Below, in pieces: positions 33,967 through 46,599 of a stretch of 64,000 nucleotides of DNA. The notes beneath the pieces are model-generated. The model saw nothing but the letters and a program-made list of their open reading frames with translations, had not been told where the DNA came from and did no database searches. A program made the translations under genes and the position numbers. How positions within the stretch are numbered: the stretch's first letter is position 1; the number at the start of each line of letters is the position of its first letter. The DNA is from Turnera subulata (Eukaryota; Streptophyta; Magnoliopsida; Malpighiales; Passifloraceae): NCBI GenBank assembly GCA_028386065.3, contig JAKUCV010004765.1, positions 162,675 to 226,674 on the forward strand, read 5' to 3'.

Positions 33967-33969
33967 AAA

Positions 33970-35917
33970 TGAAATGCCCCGACCCGTATTCACCGTACAT
34001 AGTAAACACGTACTGGAACTGTAACGACCCAACCAAACAAGCCCAACATATAGTGTAAACAATAGAAAACTGGCTCAACAGCCCAAAATATAAAGCTCAT
34101 AAATCTGGCCCTTCGGCCCAACATCAAAACAATAAACAGCATAGCGGAAGACTTAATAACTCACAAAGACACTGTATGCGACACTGATGCAAACTATGGA
34201 TCCGAGTCCTGTCCAAGGGATAACGCCGCAGCCTGTCTGGTATGCATCAAACCTGAACCACAAATAACTCAACCTACGGGATGAAAGCCCGCAGGTGAGG
34301 GGTGAGTCCGAATTGCTCACAACCATGGATAGACGATCAATATGCAACACTATAAATTACTCAAAGTCGAAAACACAGGCATAACAGCCAAAATAAACCA
34401 ATTTAAAAGACTCGACCCAAAACTGGTCCAAGACCAAAAAGACTTAAACAAAATACAATTTCCAATTTTATCTTTCCGGGCCCCGTCACGGATAAGCTAG
34501 GGGTCAGACCTGGTTCTCAACATATTTCGGGTGTCAGACCAAATCCAAGAGAGCCCAGGGATCGACATCCCAAAATAGTAACCCGGGGATAGACATCCCA
34601 AATATAATCACGGGATAGACATCCCAAGCATAGATATGCTTATCACAAGTAACCCAGGTCATGGCCACCACAAAACAGTCTTAAACCATCGAGTCGTACC
34701 ACTACTTTCCACGTGACAACTATATCATCATTATTCAAAACCAAATCTCAAGGATCAACATCCCTAACCAAAATACCGGGATAGACATCCCATCCAAAAT
34801 CGAGGATCGACATCCTTATCACAAATTATTATTTAATCCATTATACTTAATACCAAAAAAAGACACAAGGATAAACATCCAAAAATCAATCAAGATACTG
34901 GGATAAACATCCCGACAACAATCAAGACAATGAGATAAATATCCCGAGTCAAACCACAGCAAATGCAACAATCAACAGTGCAATAATCATCAAACACAAC
35001 AACCGAGTAATACAGGCACATATTGAAGGAAATCCATCCTCACCTTAGCCGATTACTCAACTCTGCAAACATCAATCGGTCCAAAGCCGGTTCCACAGGA
35101 ACTGCTCGAAATCGACTCCTATATAACAAATAACAAATACACACATAAGATGCACATAATCGGTATGCTATGATGCCATAAATTGTAGGTTAGACTCATC
35201 GGTTAATCATCTCGATTTTATATATATTATCATGAAAATATCCTTTTATCATAATTAACCCTTTTTCCGAAAATATTTCATATGTATATAAGGTTAAAAA
35301 AATATATTTCCAAAGCTACTAAATCAAAATATTTCATAAAATAATATATTTTTTCCAAAATAATAAACAACATAATTTTTCTGGAAATTATATCATATAT
35401 ATGTATTTTCCCCAAAATTATTCCATAAAATATATTACTTGTCAAAATATAATTACCAAATATTATTTTCTTTAGAAAACCATATTTCCAGAAAAATTAA
35501 TCATACAAAATTATTTCCTGAAAATAAATACGAATTAATAAATATACCTATGTATATTTTCCAAAGGTAAAAATACTTTTCCCAACAATTATATATCAAA
35601 GTAATTATATACTTTCAAAACTATTATTTTTGTATACCATAAATACATATTTTCCAAAAGGTACCAGTTACTATAATTTTCCAGGAAAAATAACATGTAT
35701 ATAAATTTTTCAGAAAAAATTTCCATGGTATATATATTTTTCCAAATAATAATAGTTTTTCCAAACATAACTTAATTATTTAACAAAGTTTATATACTTA
35801 TATTTTTCTCAAAATACCAGAATTAAACTGACCATAATTTTCTCAAGGTGAATATATATATTTTTTTCAGAATTAATTACCAGAAAATGAGTAAATATAT
35901 AAATACATATGTTGTTA

Positions 35918-35974
<57 letters not shown>

Positions 35975-36954
35975 TATTATTTTTTTTAAAACAGGACCCG
36001 GTCAAAGGCAACCCAACCAGGTTCGCGACCCGGTCGTGACCCGCCCAGAAGGAACGGATCGCTCACCTACAGCGGCAACGGCGGCGCAACGCAGCGCGGG
36101 GAAGGCGTCACGAAGCGCGGCTTGAGGCGTCGACTCCATATGCGGTGGAAACTCGACGAGGCGACGGCAGGAGGCTGAGCAGAGCGGAGGAGAAGCGGAT
36201 CCGCGGGTCTGCTCGCGGGTCAACGGTGCGTCACGGCCCGTCAGGCGGCAGAAGACGACGGAGGCGACGGCAACAGGTCAGCGACAGCACGGCGACTCTT
36301 CTGGCGGCGGCGGTGTGGCGAGAAACGGCAGGGAACTCCTCCTGGTGAACAGTAGCAGGGCGAGGATCCGGGGTGACGACTGTTCATCCTTTTTTTCTTT
36401 CTTTTTTTTTTTCTTCTATTTTTTTCTTTTTCTTTCTATTTTTTTTTTCATTACTTGTATTATTATTTTTTTTCTTCTCTTTTTTTTCTTCCTCTCTGTT
36501 TTTCTTTTCCGGTTTCTTTTTTTTTTCTTTTCCTTCTTCTTTTTTTTTTCTTTTCTTCTCTCTTTTTTTTTCTCCTTTCTTTTCTCTCCTTTTTTTTCCC
36601 TCTTTTTTTTTTTCCTTCTTCCTTTCTTCCTCTTCCCAGCTGCTTTTAAACTGATGAAAACCCTGCACATCAGCCGCCTGCATAGTTGCCTCAATTATGC
36701 AGGTTTGGCTGCATATGGGGCGAGTCCAGTCCGGACCGGAAAATAACTACATACCCCCTTAGTTATTTTCCGGTGTGATTTTTCTGAGGATTCCGGGACC
36801 CGAAAAGTACCAACCTTGGGTCCGTAAAATCCACGGAAAATCTCGAGCGCGGGAAAAGACTCGGTTTCGAAAAGCAACACTCGATTTACCATGAATTAAT
36901 TACCCAAGATTAATTCATTCGGTAAATCACTGTATAACAACTTTTACTGTTACA
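33970..36954 (-). repeat. 5' LTR (2985 bp)
   Basis: TG...CA ends: the minus strand begins TGTAACAGTAAAAG at 36954 and ends CGGGGCATTTCA at 33970. It contains a GC-rich block (35995-36370), a polypyrimidine tract (+ strand, 36390-36645) and a (TTA)n run at 35915-35980 much longer than in the other LTR. The base run after it is TATCT. The matching duplication is lost because the other end of the element is truncated. Confidence 0.9.
36390..36645. repeat. Polypyrimidine tract in the 5' LTR
   Basis: About 250 bases of nearly pure C/T on the + strand, homologous to 30905-31165. Confidence 0.9.
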
Positions 36955-38171
36955 TATCTCGTACAAAACATAAGAAGAGAATTGACGAAAAGCCAAGAAA
37001 CAAGTCAAAGTCCCATCCTTTAATTCATCAATGTTGCTAAGTTAAAGCACTCACTCATCTTTCTCGTATATTCTTGCTTTAAATGATTTTTTGTTACATG
37101 GGAAGTTGGGAAGGGAAGAATTCTCACGATTGCTTGTAACCCTTAGTTTGCAATGGGTTATAAATCTATTAGCTTTATGTCTTAGCCTTTTACATCGTTC
37201 AGCATCTTCCTCTAGAAAATTGTTTTTCTTTCTAGCCGTATCAAGCTGTTTTACTTTTGTATTAGATTAGAGCTGATCATTCCTAAGATTCTGAGATGTT
37301 TATTACTGACTTTTTAGCTCTTATTTTCAATTAGGTTACGTTGATAGTAATAGATTCACAACTGAAATCAAGAGTGCATCTCATCATCTAGAAAGAATTG
37401 AATGGAAAAACAATCCAACTGAAACTTGTCCAAATTGTTGTCATGTTATTGACAATAGTGATGTATGCTTATTCCTTTCTCCCTTCGTCATCTCCTCTTG
37501 TTTGAAATTATTTTCTTCCAATTTGTGAAAAAACTGATTTATACAACAATTAAGAAAAGCTACAAAGGAGAGTATTTCCGAAAATATTATCCGTCCAATT
37601 ATTATTTATATTATATATCACGTGCGATGCATATGCAACAAAAACGAGATTAGATATTGATATATAAATTAAATTTTATTTATTTAGAGAATGAAGTAGA
37701 AAAATAGAGAAAATACAAAAAAAAATGTTTCAGAAAAATAATTCAACTATTACGAATGTTTACAATACAATATAGTAAATATTACCAAAAAAAGATATAA
37801 TTCAAAAATAATCAAGTCGATATAAATATGCAAAAAATTTAAAAACATAATGCACTTATTCAAAATATTACTATAAAATATTTTAAAATTTTTATACTAT
37901 TTTTTAAATACAATTTTACGTGTATATTTTAAAAATTATTTGTTCTAAATATTATTGTAAAATGTTTTAATTTTTCAACTATTTTTTAGGTAAAATATTT
38001 GAATGTGCAGATTTAAAAGTTTATATTTTGTGAATATTATTATAAAATACTTAAAATTTTTTAGCCTTTTCTTGTTACTTGATTATTTTTATTTATTTTA
38101 CTTATCAAATGCCTAAAAATTGTAGTTGGAAAGTTTAATTTGTTTTAATAAAAGGAATAAATTACTAATCA
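36955..38171. other. AT-rich spacer between two Tekay-like elements
   Basis: No gene. It includes 'cacgtgcgatgcatatgc' (about 37620), resembling the 3' hairpin of the Helitron described below. This may be a decayed Helitron end, but no CTAG terminus was found. Confidence 0.4.
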
Positions 38172-41100
38172 TGTAACGACCTGGGTAAATTTTCTATTAA
38201 TTTTGCCATTCTATTTTGACTTTTACTGTGGTTAATAAAATTTTAACGCGGTTAATCAAGAATTTTCCCAATCAGAGTTAATTTTTATTATTTTCACTAT
38301 TAATTTTTACACTCTCAAAATTATTATTATTATTGTTATTGTTGTTAGCATTATTATTTTCCTAATCAACTTTAATAATAATGCTTTTGTTATTATTTTG
38401 TCGGGATATTTTGTTACAATGATTTACTAAAATTTCATCTTTTATTTCTGCAATATTTAATAAATTAAACCTTGAGGATTTATTTTGAATTTTATAAAGG
38501 AATAATTTCTAAATCATGGTTAAGTTTTATAAAGATTAAGTTAAATAATAAACACAAGGTTTAATACCGATACGCGTTTTGGAGTGTCTTTCGTAAACCG
38601 AGCCTCGGTTTTCAATTCCAAGACTTGGACGACGCTCAGGGGTATTAATCGGATTTTCTGAGCCCAAGTTGTATTTTTGGACTCGGGACGGAAATCCGAA
38701 AAGACGGGAGTGCCCCTGCGGTTCCATTATCCCGACACGAGAATTTGGTTCCGCCAATCGTGGCTTGCCACGTGGCCACTCTTCTTTCTCCTCTCTTTTC
38801 TTTCTTTTCTTCTCTCTCCTGGTTTCTCTTCGTCCGGCCCTACCCCTCTCTTTTCTTCTTTTTCTTTATTGTCTTCTTCTCATTTTCTTCATTCTTTTCT
38901 TTTCTACTCCCCGTTTTTCTACCGCCGCCGGCCCCTTTTCCTATTTTTTCTTCCCTCCCATCTTTTCATACTTTTCCCTTTTGTTGTCATTTTCTTTTCC
39001 TTTCCTCACCCGTGATCAACCGGCTCTACCCCTTTCTCTTCAATCTTTTCTTTCTCCCTTGTCCTCTTCCTCCCTCCTTCCTCTTTATTTTTCTCTTCCC
39101 TTTACCCGATTACCTCACACTCACCTGCAACCACCTCTTCCCTCATCTTCCCCTTTCCCCTCCAATTTATTCCCTCACCGTACCTCTCACATCGCTGTCA
39201 CCCATCTCTTCTCCTTCTCCTCCTTTTTCTCTTCCTCCCTGGCCTCCACCACTACCCATCATCCTCTTCTCCACCTCTAACCCCTGCAACTCTAGCCGTC
39301 GACCCACACACCTACCCCTCCAATCCGCCGTCTTCCTCCTCTGCTGCTGCAGAAGAGATGAAGCCGCCGCCGCTCCCCTTCGCACCGCCAAACGTCGCCG
39401 CCACACCCTTCTCTTCTCCCTCTGCCGCCTCTGCTCGCAGCCACCGCTGAGGCAGAGAAGGCGTCGTCGTCCGGTCTTGACCTCTCCTCGCCATAGCTCG
39501 ACCGATTGAGGATGCCGTGTGGGTAAGTGAGCCGCCGTACCCCTCCCTCTTCTCTTCTACTCCTTCCTTGATTCCCTTTTCTTTGTGGATTTGCTGCTAA
39601 TCGGGTTGGATGTGGTCTTTTGTTGTTGGATTGTTTTTCGGGATGGTGCTGGTGGTGATTTCTGGCGAGTGGTATTGGTGTTGAGCACGGATTCGTGTTC
39701 GGTGTTCGGAGGGTGGATGCGTGAGGGTATGCTGCCGGTGTTGGGGTTACGGACGTGGTCTTGGTTTCATGTGTGTTGGTTAAGGTTTAATGAGCAGTTG
39801 AGTTGCTGCTCACGGGTGACGGTGGTGCTGTTGTTGTTGTTGTTGTTTGGAGTAGACATTGGCAGTAGCAGAGAAGGTGCTATTTCTGTGGGTCTTGATT
39901 TCTGTGAACAGTGCTTGGCCGGAATCCGGCAAGGTTCCGGCAGTCCCCGGGAATTTTTCGGCAAGCTCGGAAATGGATTTTGGGTAAACCCGAGCCTTAG
40001 ACCCTTCATGCATCATTATCAGACTTGAACGATATTATCGAACCCGAACGATATTAAACGGACTCGAACCTTAAAGACGATTAATTAAACGGTTAATTAA
40101 GTTAATTAACAATAATAACCTATGATTTTAATAATTTAATTTATGCTTATCTATTTATTTAATTTTGTTTTTATTTAATTTATGCCTTTTGTTTATTTTA
40201 TTTATGCTTTTATTTATTTATGTTCTTTATGCATTTATTTATTGCTTTTCTTTAATTTTCCGATTGGGCTATTAAAAAGGCCCATAGCGTTTAATTTCCG
40301 GCTTTAATTTTATTTATGTTTACCTGGGCTCGTAAAAGGCCCATTGTATTTAATTTTCGGTTATTTAATTTAAATTGGGCTAATTAATAAAAGGCCCATG
40401 TTCTTTATTAATTTTAATTATGTTTATTTATTATGTCTCTTATTTAATTTTTGAAATTATGTTGATATTAGATTTATCCTCTGATGGGCTAAACGTTCGT
40501 GAAGGCCTACCGAGTATAATTCCTGAATTTCCTTAATTATGTTTTAATTGAATTTATATTATAAAAGGCCTAGACATGTATATATATTTCTATTATATTT
40601 ATTACCGTAATCCTAAGCTAAAATAATAATAGATTTATACCTTATTTTAATTATTGATTTTAATCTTATACAAGTATATACATATATATCGTATAGCGTA
40701 CTGTAGCTATTCTCACCGGCATAGATATTGCTAGACTATATTTTTATTTAATTAATGATTATAGTTTTATGTATATAAGTACTTACGATTATATAAGATT
40801 TACCACATGTATATATCGTTTACAACGGTTATTTCTTCTAGTTAATATATATGTATATATAGGACATAATTTTAATTAATTACAAATAGAACTTTTATGA
40901 ATAATTATGTTTAAGAAATATTATTTACGTCATATGGATTGTGGGTATTTAATGGGTCGTAACTTGATTTATTTACAAATATATTATCTTAAATATACAC
41001 TACGTATAAGTGTACGTATATATGCCTTATTGTCATAAGCGACCTAAGGGCCGAGATATCGGCTTGGACGCTCGGTTTTGGTTTTGACTTATGTTGGATA

Positions 41101-43126
41101 TATTTGGTATATCAGATGAAAAATAAATTATTAATAACCTCCACAGAAATGAATAAGAGAACTATGGAAATAATAAAATGAACTGATAAGCTGTCTAATA
41201 ACTGTTAACCGGCATCATGCATAATCTTCTTGTTTGTGCATAATAAGTGATTATTGTTGTTATATTATAGGAATAACAAGGCTTAACCGGATACCAGCTT
41301 CCGAGGAGTATCAGGTGAGGTTGCATATACGTCATTCCACCTGTGATAGCCGGGATGGTTGGTCTTGGAACTACATAGGTTCCATTGCATCTTACGGTTA
41401 TTGTTGTTGATATCTTTGTGGTAATTATTGATATTTGCTGTGAGGATGGATTTCCTTCAATATGTGCCCGTAATGCTGTGTGTGTATTTTTGTTGTTCGA
41501 TTGAACTGTTGATAAGATTATTGTCTGTTACTTGATTGCTGTGAGATTATTGATGCTGTTGTTGGATTGTGTTAGAATTGTGTATATCGTGTTGGAAATG
41601 ATGTTAAACTGTTAATTTTGAATAATTTGTGCCATGAGATTGTGATAAGAGATTGAGTCTCCGGATTGATCTGAGATAATAGAAAATTGGATAATTGATG
41701 AAAGAGTAACGGAATTGGAATTGAATTTGAGATGATGATATAATTGTCACTTGGAAAGTAGTGGTACGACTAGATGGTTAGAGACTAGTTCTATGGTGTC
41801 ATGGCCGGTTGGTTGGTTGATTGGGATGTTGATCCCGGATTTGTGATATTGGGACGTTGATCCCAGATTTGTGATATTGGGATGTTGATCCCGGATTGTG
41901 GTTGGGCCTGGCATCCAGAATTAGTTAATAACCAGGTACGACCCTAGCTTGTCCAGTGACGGGCCCGGAAGATAAAATTGGTAATAAAAATATTTAAGCA
42001 TACTTTTGATATTGGCTCAGTCTTGTTTGAAATGTGCTTTTGCTTTGATAGGCTGTGATGTGATATGTTCATTTGCATGATGTCTCATGATCATACCTTG
42101 GGAGGTTGTCAGTCCTCAGTTTAGTCGGTTGACCGTGGACGGCATGGGTTGCCGGTTCACGGGTGTTAATTATTGTTGTTGGTTGAGTAGTCCATTGTTG
42201 TTGGCATCGGTTGCCAGTTGTCCTTTGTTTGTTGGCTTCTTTTGATAATTGTTGGATGAGTATCACTTGTCATTTTAGATCGGATATTGAGTATTGTTGT
42301 TGTTGTGGTTACAAGTTGTTGCGGTGTCTGCTGTTGCCGTGTTCTGTTGTGATTCTACCTGGGGACCGGTTTGTGATGTTGATTGGGTAAGGTCCGTGCT
42401 GGTTGCCGGCTACCCGGTGAGCGAGGCTCACGTGATTTGAATTTGTTTTGGTACCGGGTTAGATGATCGGCAAGCACAGTATCAGTATGTTACCATACGA
42501 TGAGGAACCTCTGTTGAGTATAGTCTGTCAGGACTAGAGTATGTATTATATAGTCTGTTGAGACTGGGTCGGGTACCCAATACGTAGTTGAGTTGAAGTG
42601 TCCTGGTCGGGCACTAGTGTATGGTACAGTCAGTATTAGGTTGTCAGTGCATTGCATAGTCGATGGGGTGGACATTTGCATAGTCCGCATTGTTCTTTGT
42701 GACTGTATTTGTTCGGAGTTCTGTACCACTTGTATGCCGTATTGTTGTGCTCTTAACTGTTAAGCATATGCTATGTTGTACATCATGGGTTATGTGTCGG
42801 TGAGATTATGGAGAATCTCACCCCTCACCTGCCCCATCAGCAGGCTACGTTATTCTTTGTGCAGGAATGCGTCATGGCAGGCTGCGGCATCTTCTCTGAC
42901 GGATCTGGATCCATAGTTGCATCGAGTCGATTTATACTGTTGCTGTAATTATTAAAATTGCTTCCGCTGTGCTTTTGATGCTGTTGTGCCCGAGGTCGGG
43001 TGACATGTTATTATCTTTGGGCCGTTGGGCCGGATTCTCCTATTGTAAATGCTGTCTGTGCCACGTGTCGGCACTGTTATTTGGTAATTACTGTTTTTTG
43101 GGTAAATTTGGGGTCGAGGTGTTTCA
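38172..43126 (+). mobile_element. Very long solo LTR (4955 bp), Tekay-like
   Basis: It begins TGTAACGACCTGGGTAAA and ends GGTCGAGGTGTTTCA, flanked on both sides by AATCA (38167-38171 and 43127-43131), a perfect 5-bp target duplication. It shares words in order with the LTRs at 29171-36954 in opposite orientation ('ggatggatttccttcaatatgtgcc', 'tggaaagtagtggtacgac', 'gggatgttgatccc', 'cttccgct'). It has a pyrimidine-rich tract (38775-39300) followed by a CG-rich block like a leader. There is no primer-binding site, polypurine tract or pol inside. The frames at 38669-39509 are composition artefacts. Confidence 0.92.
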
Positions 43127-43131
43127 AATCA

Positions 43132-43859
43132 AGCCCGTGGATCTCACAGGTCGTGAACTAGTAAGTTGTTAGATATTTGACAATGTCTTTTTGATTGTAT
43201 GTAAGATACTAAGATTCTAAAAATTTGTTTTATAAAAAATAATTTTACAAATTTAAAATAAATTAGAAAATTGTTAAAAGCAGGAAAACTATATCATCCA
43301 TTTAATTTGAAACCAATTTTGAAAGAAATAAAATTATTATATAAAAAAATAAATTAAATGTTAACTAGTATAAAGAAATCTAATTGTTACATAAAATATG
43401 TATAGTTAAGTTTATAATTTATTTTTCTTTTTTTAAGGTCATTGGTTCGAATCATGACAAAAGTTTTGCAAAATATCTTTTTTTTTTCTTTTATGTTGGA
43501 TAGTAAAGGTAATTTTACAAATTATAGGGTATGAAATATAATTTTATAAAATTTTTATACCTAAAAAAATTAAATAATCTAGAAGGATTATTATATAAAA
43601 TTAATAAATATAAATTTAAGATATTTAATTTTCATTGGTCCAATTGAGCCTTGGATTTGGTACCCTAAACATTGCCCTCGGTACCATAGAATTTCCTAAA
43701 TTGTATTTATAGTTGTCAACTTTTTTTAACTGTTGTGTTTCTGGGAAAGAGTGGCTATTTTTCACTTAAATCCACATATTATACATCTTGTCACTTAGGT
43801 CCTATGATAGATTTACAATATAGCCCCTAGTTTTTATAATTTTATGCTTAGACTCAAAG
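43132..43859. other. AT-rich DNA with part of a small repeated element
   Basis: The stretch at 43500-43690 is similar in reverse complement to 28960-29150 ('ggtacc(c/g)...caatgtttagggta'). No gene. Confidence 0.4.
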
Positions 43860-43985
43860 TTCATATGATATATTATTTTTTTGGTCACATATAAATCCAA
43901 ACCTAAATCCTAACAGGAATCGAACCTATGACCACTAAACCCACAATTTTTGGGAGGTGCCAACGCGACAAACGTTGCAGGCATA
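43860..43985 (-). mobile_element. Possible tRNA-derived SINE
   Basis: On the minus strand an A-box-like TGTCGCGTTGG (43970-43960) is followed by a perfect B-box core GGTTCGATTCC (43926-43916). The spacing suits a tRNA-like pol III promoter. No tRNA fold with intact acceptor stem is visible, so it is not called a tRNA gene. Confidence 0.4.
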
Positions 43986-44079
43986 TGATATATTTGTTAT
44001 ATATACATAGTCACACAGATGGTTTCTTTAATATGAACATCTTTGTGAATGGATTATATCTATTTATGCATAATTTGTT

Positions 44080-44940
44080 AGCCACCAAAGTTGATTCAAA
44101 CCAAGGCAAGCTTAGAGGTTGGAAGAATAATACACGCCAAGGCGACCAAGGAGGAAGCAATGGCGCGAAATGTAGGAATGGTATTAACGATTCAACCATG
44201 CCAGTGGCTCACTTTCAGAAGCTCACTTTCAAAGTCATGTCCAAGATTCGTACTCACAAGAAATTCAAGAAGAGATGGAGATCAAGCTTAGAGATGAGCT
44301 AAAGGAGAAGCCAACATGTTTACTATCTCTGGAAGAAGGCTAGTTGACTTGCGCTTGCATGAGACCCATGTCGACATCACTCTATTTTATTTATTTGTTT
44401 GTGCCGAATTAATATTTTTCATGGATTATAAATTTCAACTGGGTCTTTTTTATTATTTGGGTTTTTATTTTGTTAGCCTTTTAATTATTTAGTTAGGTTG
44501 TTATTTGTGAGCTTAAGTTATTGGATTTAATTCAGTCCAACATGTTGTTGAATTAAAAAGTCTAAACCTAGTCTATTAGGGTTTAATATTAGACTAGTAT
44601 AAATAGGACCCTTATGTGCTCAATTTTGGGAACATTTTTTGCAAAAAATAAACAACTTTTGCCGAGTGTATTCTTCAATTGGGAGAATTGATTTCTTCTT
44701 GATTTTACTTTAGAGATTAGAAATTGCTTATCAATGTGATTTGCTTGTGGCATTATTTCATATTCCTTGTGTTCTAATTTCTTTGTTGCTTAATCTTTGA
44801 TTGATTAGGAGGTGAAGGAATTCTTATACTAAATTCAGTTTGATTGAAATTGAGGAAGGGACAGCTGATTGATTTGAAGGTGATTCTAGCTTGATCTAAA
44901 AGGTAGCGGTCGTATCAAAAGTGGCCAAATTAGAATGCTC
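44080..44940 (+). mobile_element. Gypsy-type LTR remnant with preceding pol tail
   Basis: A short frame reads THAKATKEEAMARN, like the 'ARAKK.KEA' C-terminal tail of plant gypsy polyproteins. About 450 bases on comes TATAAATAGGACC (44598) and a leader-like region ending near 'ggtagcggtcgtatcaaaa'. This is what a polyprotein end plus LTR promoter would look like. Exact LTR borders were not found. Confidence 0.35.
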
Positions 44941-45427
44941 TATGTAAATCAAAATTAAGAAATGAAACATTTAAATTAATACTTGATATATATTTATGTA
45001 CAATTTGTCAGTCACCAAAGTGGCCAAATTGCAATATTTTATTGATTTCAAAATTAAGAAAACTATTAATTTACTCATGAGTATGTGATGTAATTAATGT
45101 AATGGCATGATGATGATGGTTTATTTTATCATGAAAAAATCAAGTTTGTTTTTATAAAATATTTAAGTATTAACCTAAACGTTGATTAATCATTTTATGA
45201 TTATGAAAATAAAAATGGACTATTAATTAATTTATTAGTCATATTGTTGGCCTAAATATGGATTTAATGATCTAATTAGTCTTAATATGTGATCAACTAT
45301 ATTTAGTAGTAATTTATAATGATTTTGATGATTAACAAACCAGATGGAATGAATGCTATGCATGAACCTTGTCTTGATTAAGTATGAAGTAGGAAGTATG
45401 GTTTTGGAAGAATTCACGAGCAGTAGT

Positions 45428-46560
45428 TGTGAGGACCCGGGCCAAATCAATCCCTTTGGCCTCCTCACCTTATTCGTGTCAATCAAGTGGAGTCGCCACC
45501 CTGATTTTATTACTTGGAAAAATCCAAAGAAAATTTTTTTGGCATCATTCTTAGGCAACCATTCAATATAATGGACTGATCTAGTGTACCAGAGATTGCT
45601 GGACTCGTGGGTTCGTCACGGGTAGGAAGGTGTTAGGCACCCCACCTGTGCTGGGGCAAAACTTTGTGCAATAATTAACTTGAATATGTATGTCTTGTGA
45701 AAGTATGCAAGTGTGGAAACAAAGCACTTACTCAATTAAAATCAATTGATTATAAAAACAAACAAACAAAAGAAAAGGATTTGGTTTGCATCTCATTTGC
45801 GACTTGAGATTACCTGCGTACCCGAGCGCTCGGAGTCAAAGCTCACGTAGTTCTAACAGATCAACATTATGGATCACATCATCACAGCAACAAACATCTC
45901 AGCATACATCAATACATCATAATTAAAAGGGTAGAAGATGTATCCCTTGTAGACATTTATTCTTTGTTCGCCTTCTCGGGTTGTAGACGCTGTTTGCAAA
46001 CTTGCCTCTTCTTAGTTCCACCTTGTTAAGCCTCTACTCTTCTTCTTGATGCTTATAATGCTAGATTTCACAGGGATTTTTCCAGAATAATAGTAGGAAA
46101 AGATGTTTGAGTGCTTAGAGAAGTAGGTTTCTCCAAGCCTTAAGCTTCTTTGGGTGAGTAGAGAGTGTATGTTCTCTCCAATTTTTTTGACCTTTTGGAA
46201 GTGAATAGGAGGATCCTATTTATAGAGTTTTGGAGGGCAAAGGTCGTGGACCTCATTAATAGTCGGGATCCTTGCTAAAAATCCGATCAAGAATGCGTAG
46301 GATCGCCATGATGGTCGAAAATCTAAAATTTTCCGTGTAACAGGGACGCATGATGGCCGGTGTTGGGCGATCATGTCGTGATGACCACCAGTATTGGGAG
46401 GTTATGTATGGTAGACTGTTTGGCATGTATGGATACCGCCCGACTGTGGAGGTCATGTATGGATGCTGTGAAGGTCTTGTATGGATGACTGCCCGACTAT
46501 ACGCGTTCTTATCATTTTTTACTTTTGAATCCCATTGATTCCGGCCTGATTGATCTTTCC
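45428..46560 (+). mobile_element. Probable LTR-type repeat
   Basis: It begins TGTGAGGACCCGGGCC. It contains 'gtggagtcgccaccctgattt' and 'ggtaggaaggtgttaggcacccc', phrases common in plant gypsy LTR/untranslated regions. The right end is not defined and no coding domain is present. Confidence 0.35.
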
Positions 46561-46599
46561 GCGTGAATCAAAGGCTATCAAACCAAGATATACTATTTT

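Larger units (their letters stand above)
29171..36954 (-). mobile_element. Gag-pol-less Tekay-like LTR element (LARD-type) with antisense mini-genes
   Basis: LTRs lie at 33970-36954 (5' LTR on the minus strand) and 29171-31513 (3' LTR, lacking its last ~660 bp). Orientation is fixed by a primer-binding site next to the first and a polypurine tract next to the second. The minus strand still reads FEDEILFK just before the polypurine tract, matching the end of chromovirus pol. The 2.45 kb interior otherwise has no gag or pol. Instead it holds two TATA-box/ORF units on the + strand (separate entries). Confidence 0.85.

Noticed and set aside
38669..39509. Long + strand ORFs of 203 and 254 aa
   Set aside because: They are Ser/Phe/Leu/Pro-rich translations of a C/T-rich tract inside a solo LTR, overlapping in several frames.
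43916..43970. tRNA gene on the minus strand
   Set aside because: A and B boxes are tRNA-like but no acceptor stem or anticodon arm could be folded by eye; a SINE fits better.
43928..44302. 124-aa + strand ORF as a host gene
   Set aside because: Its only recognisable part resembles a gypsy polyprotein tail next to LTR-like sequence.
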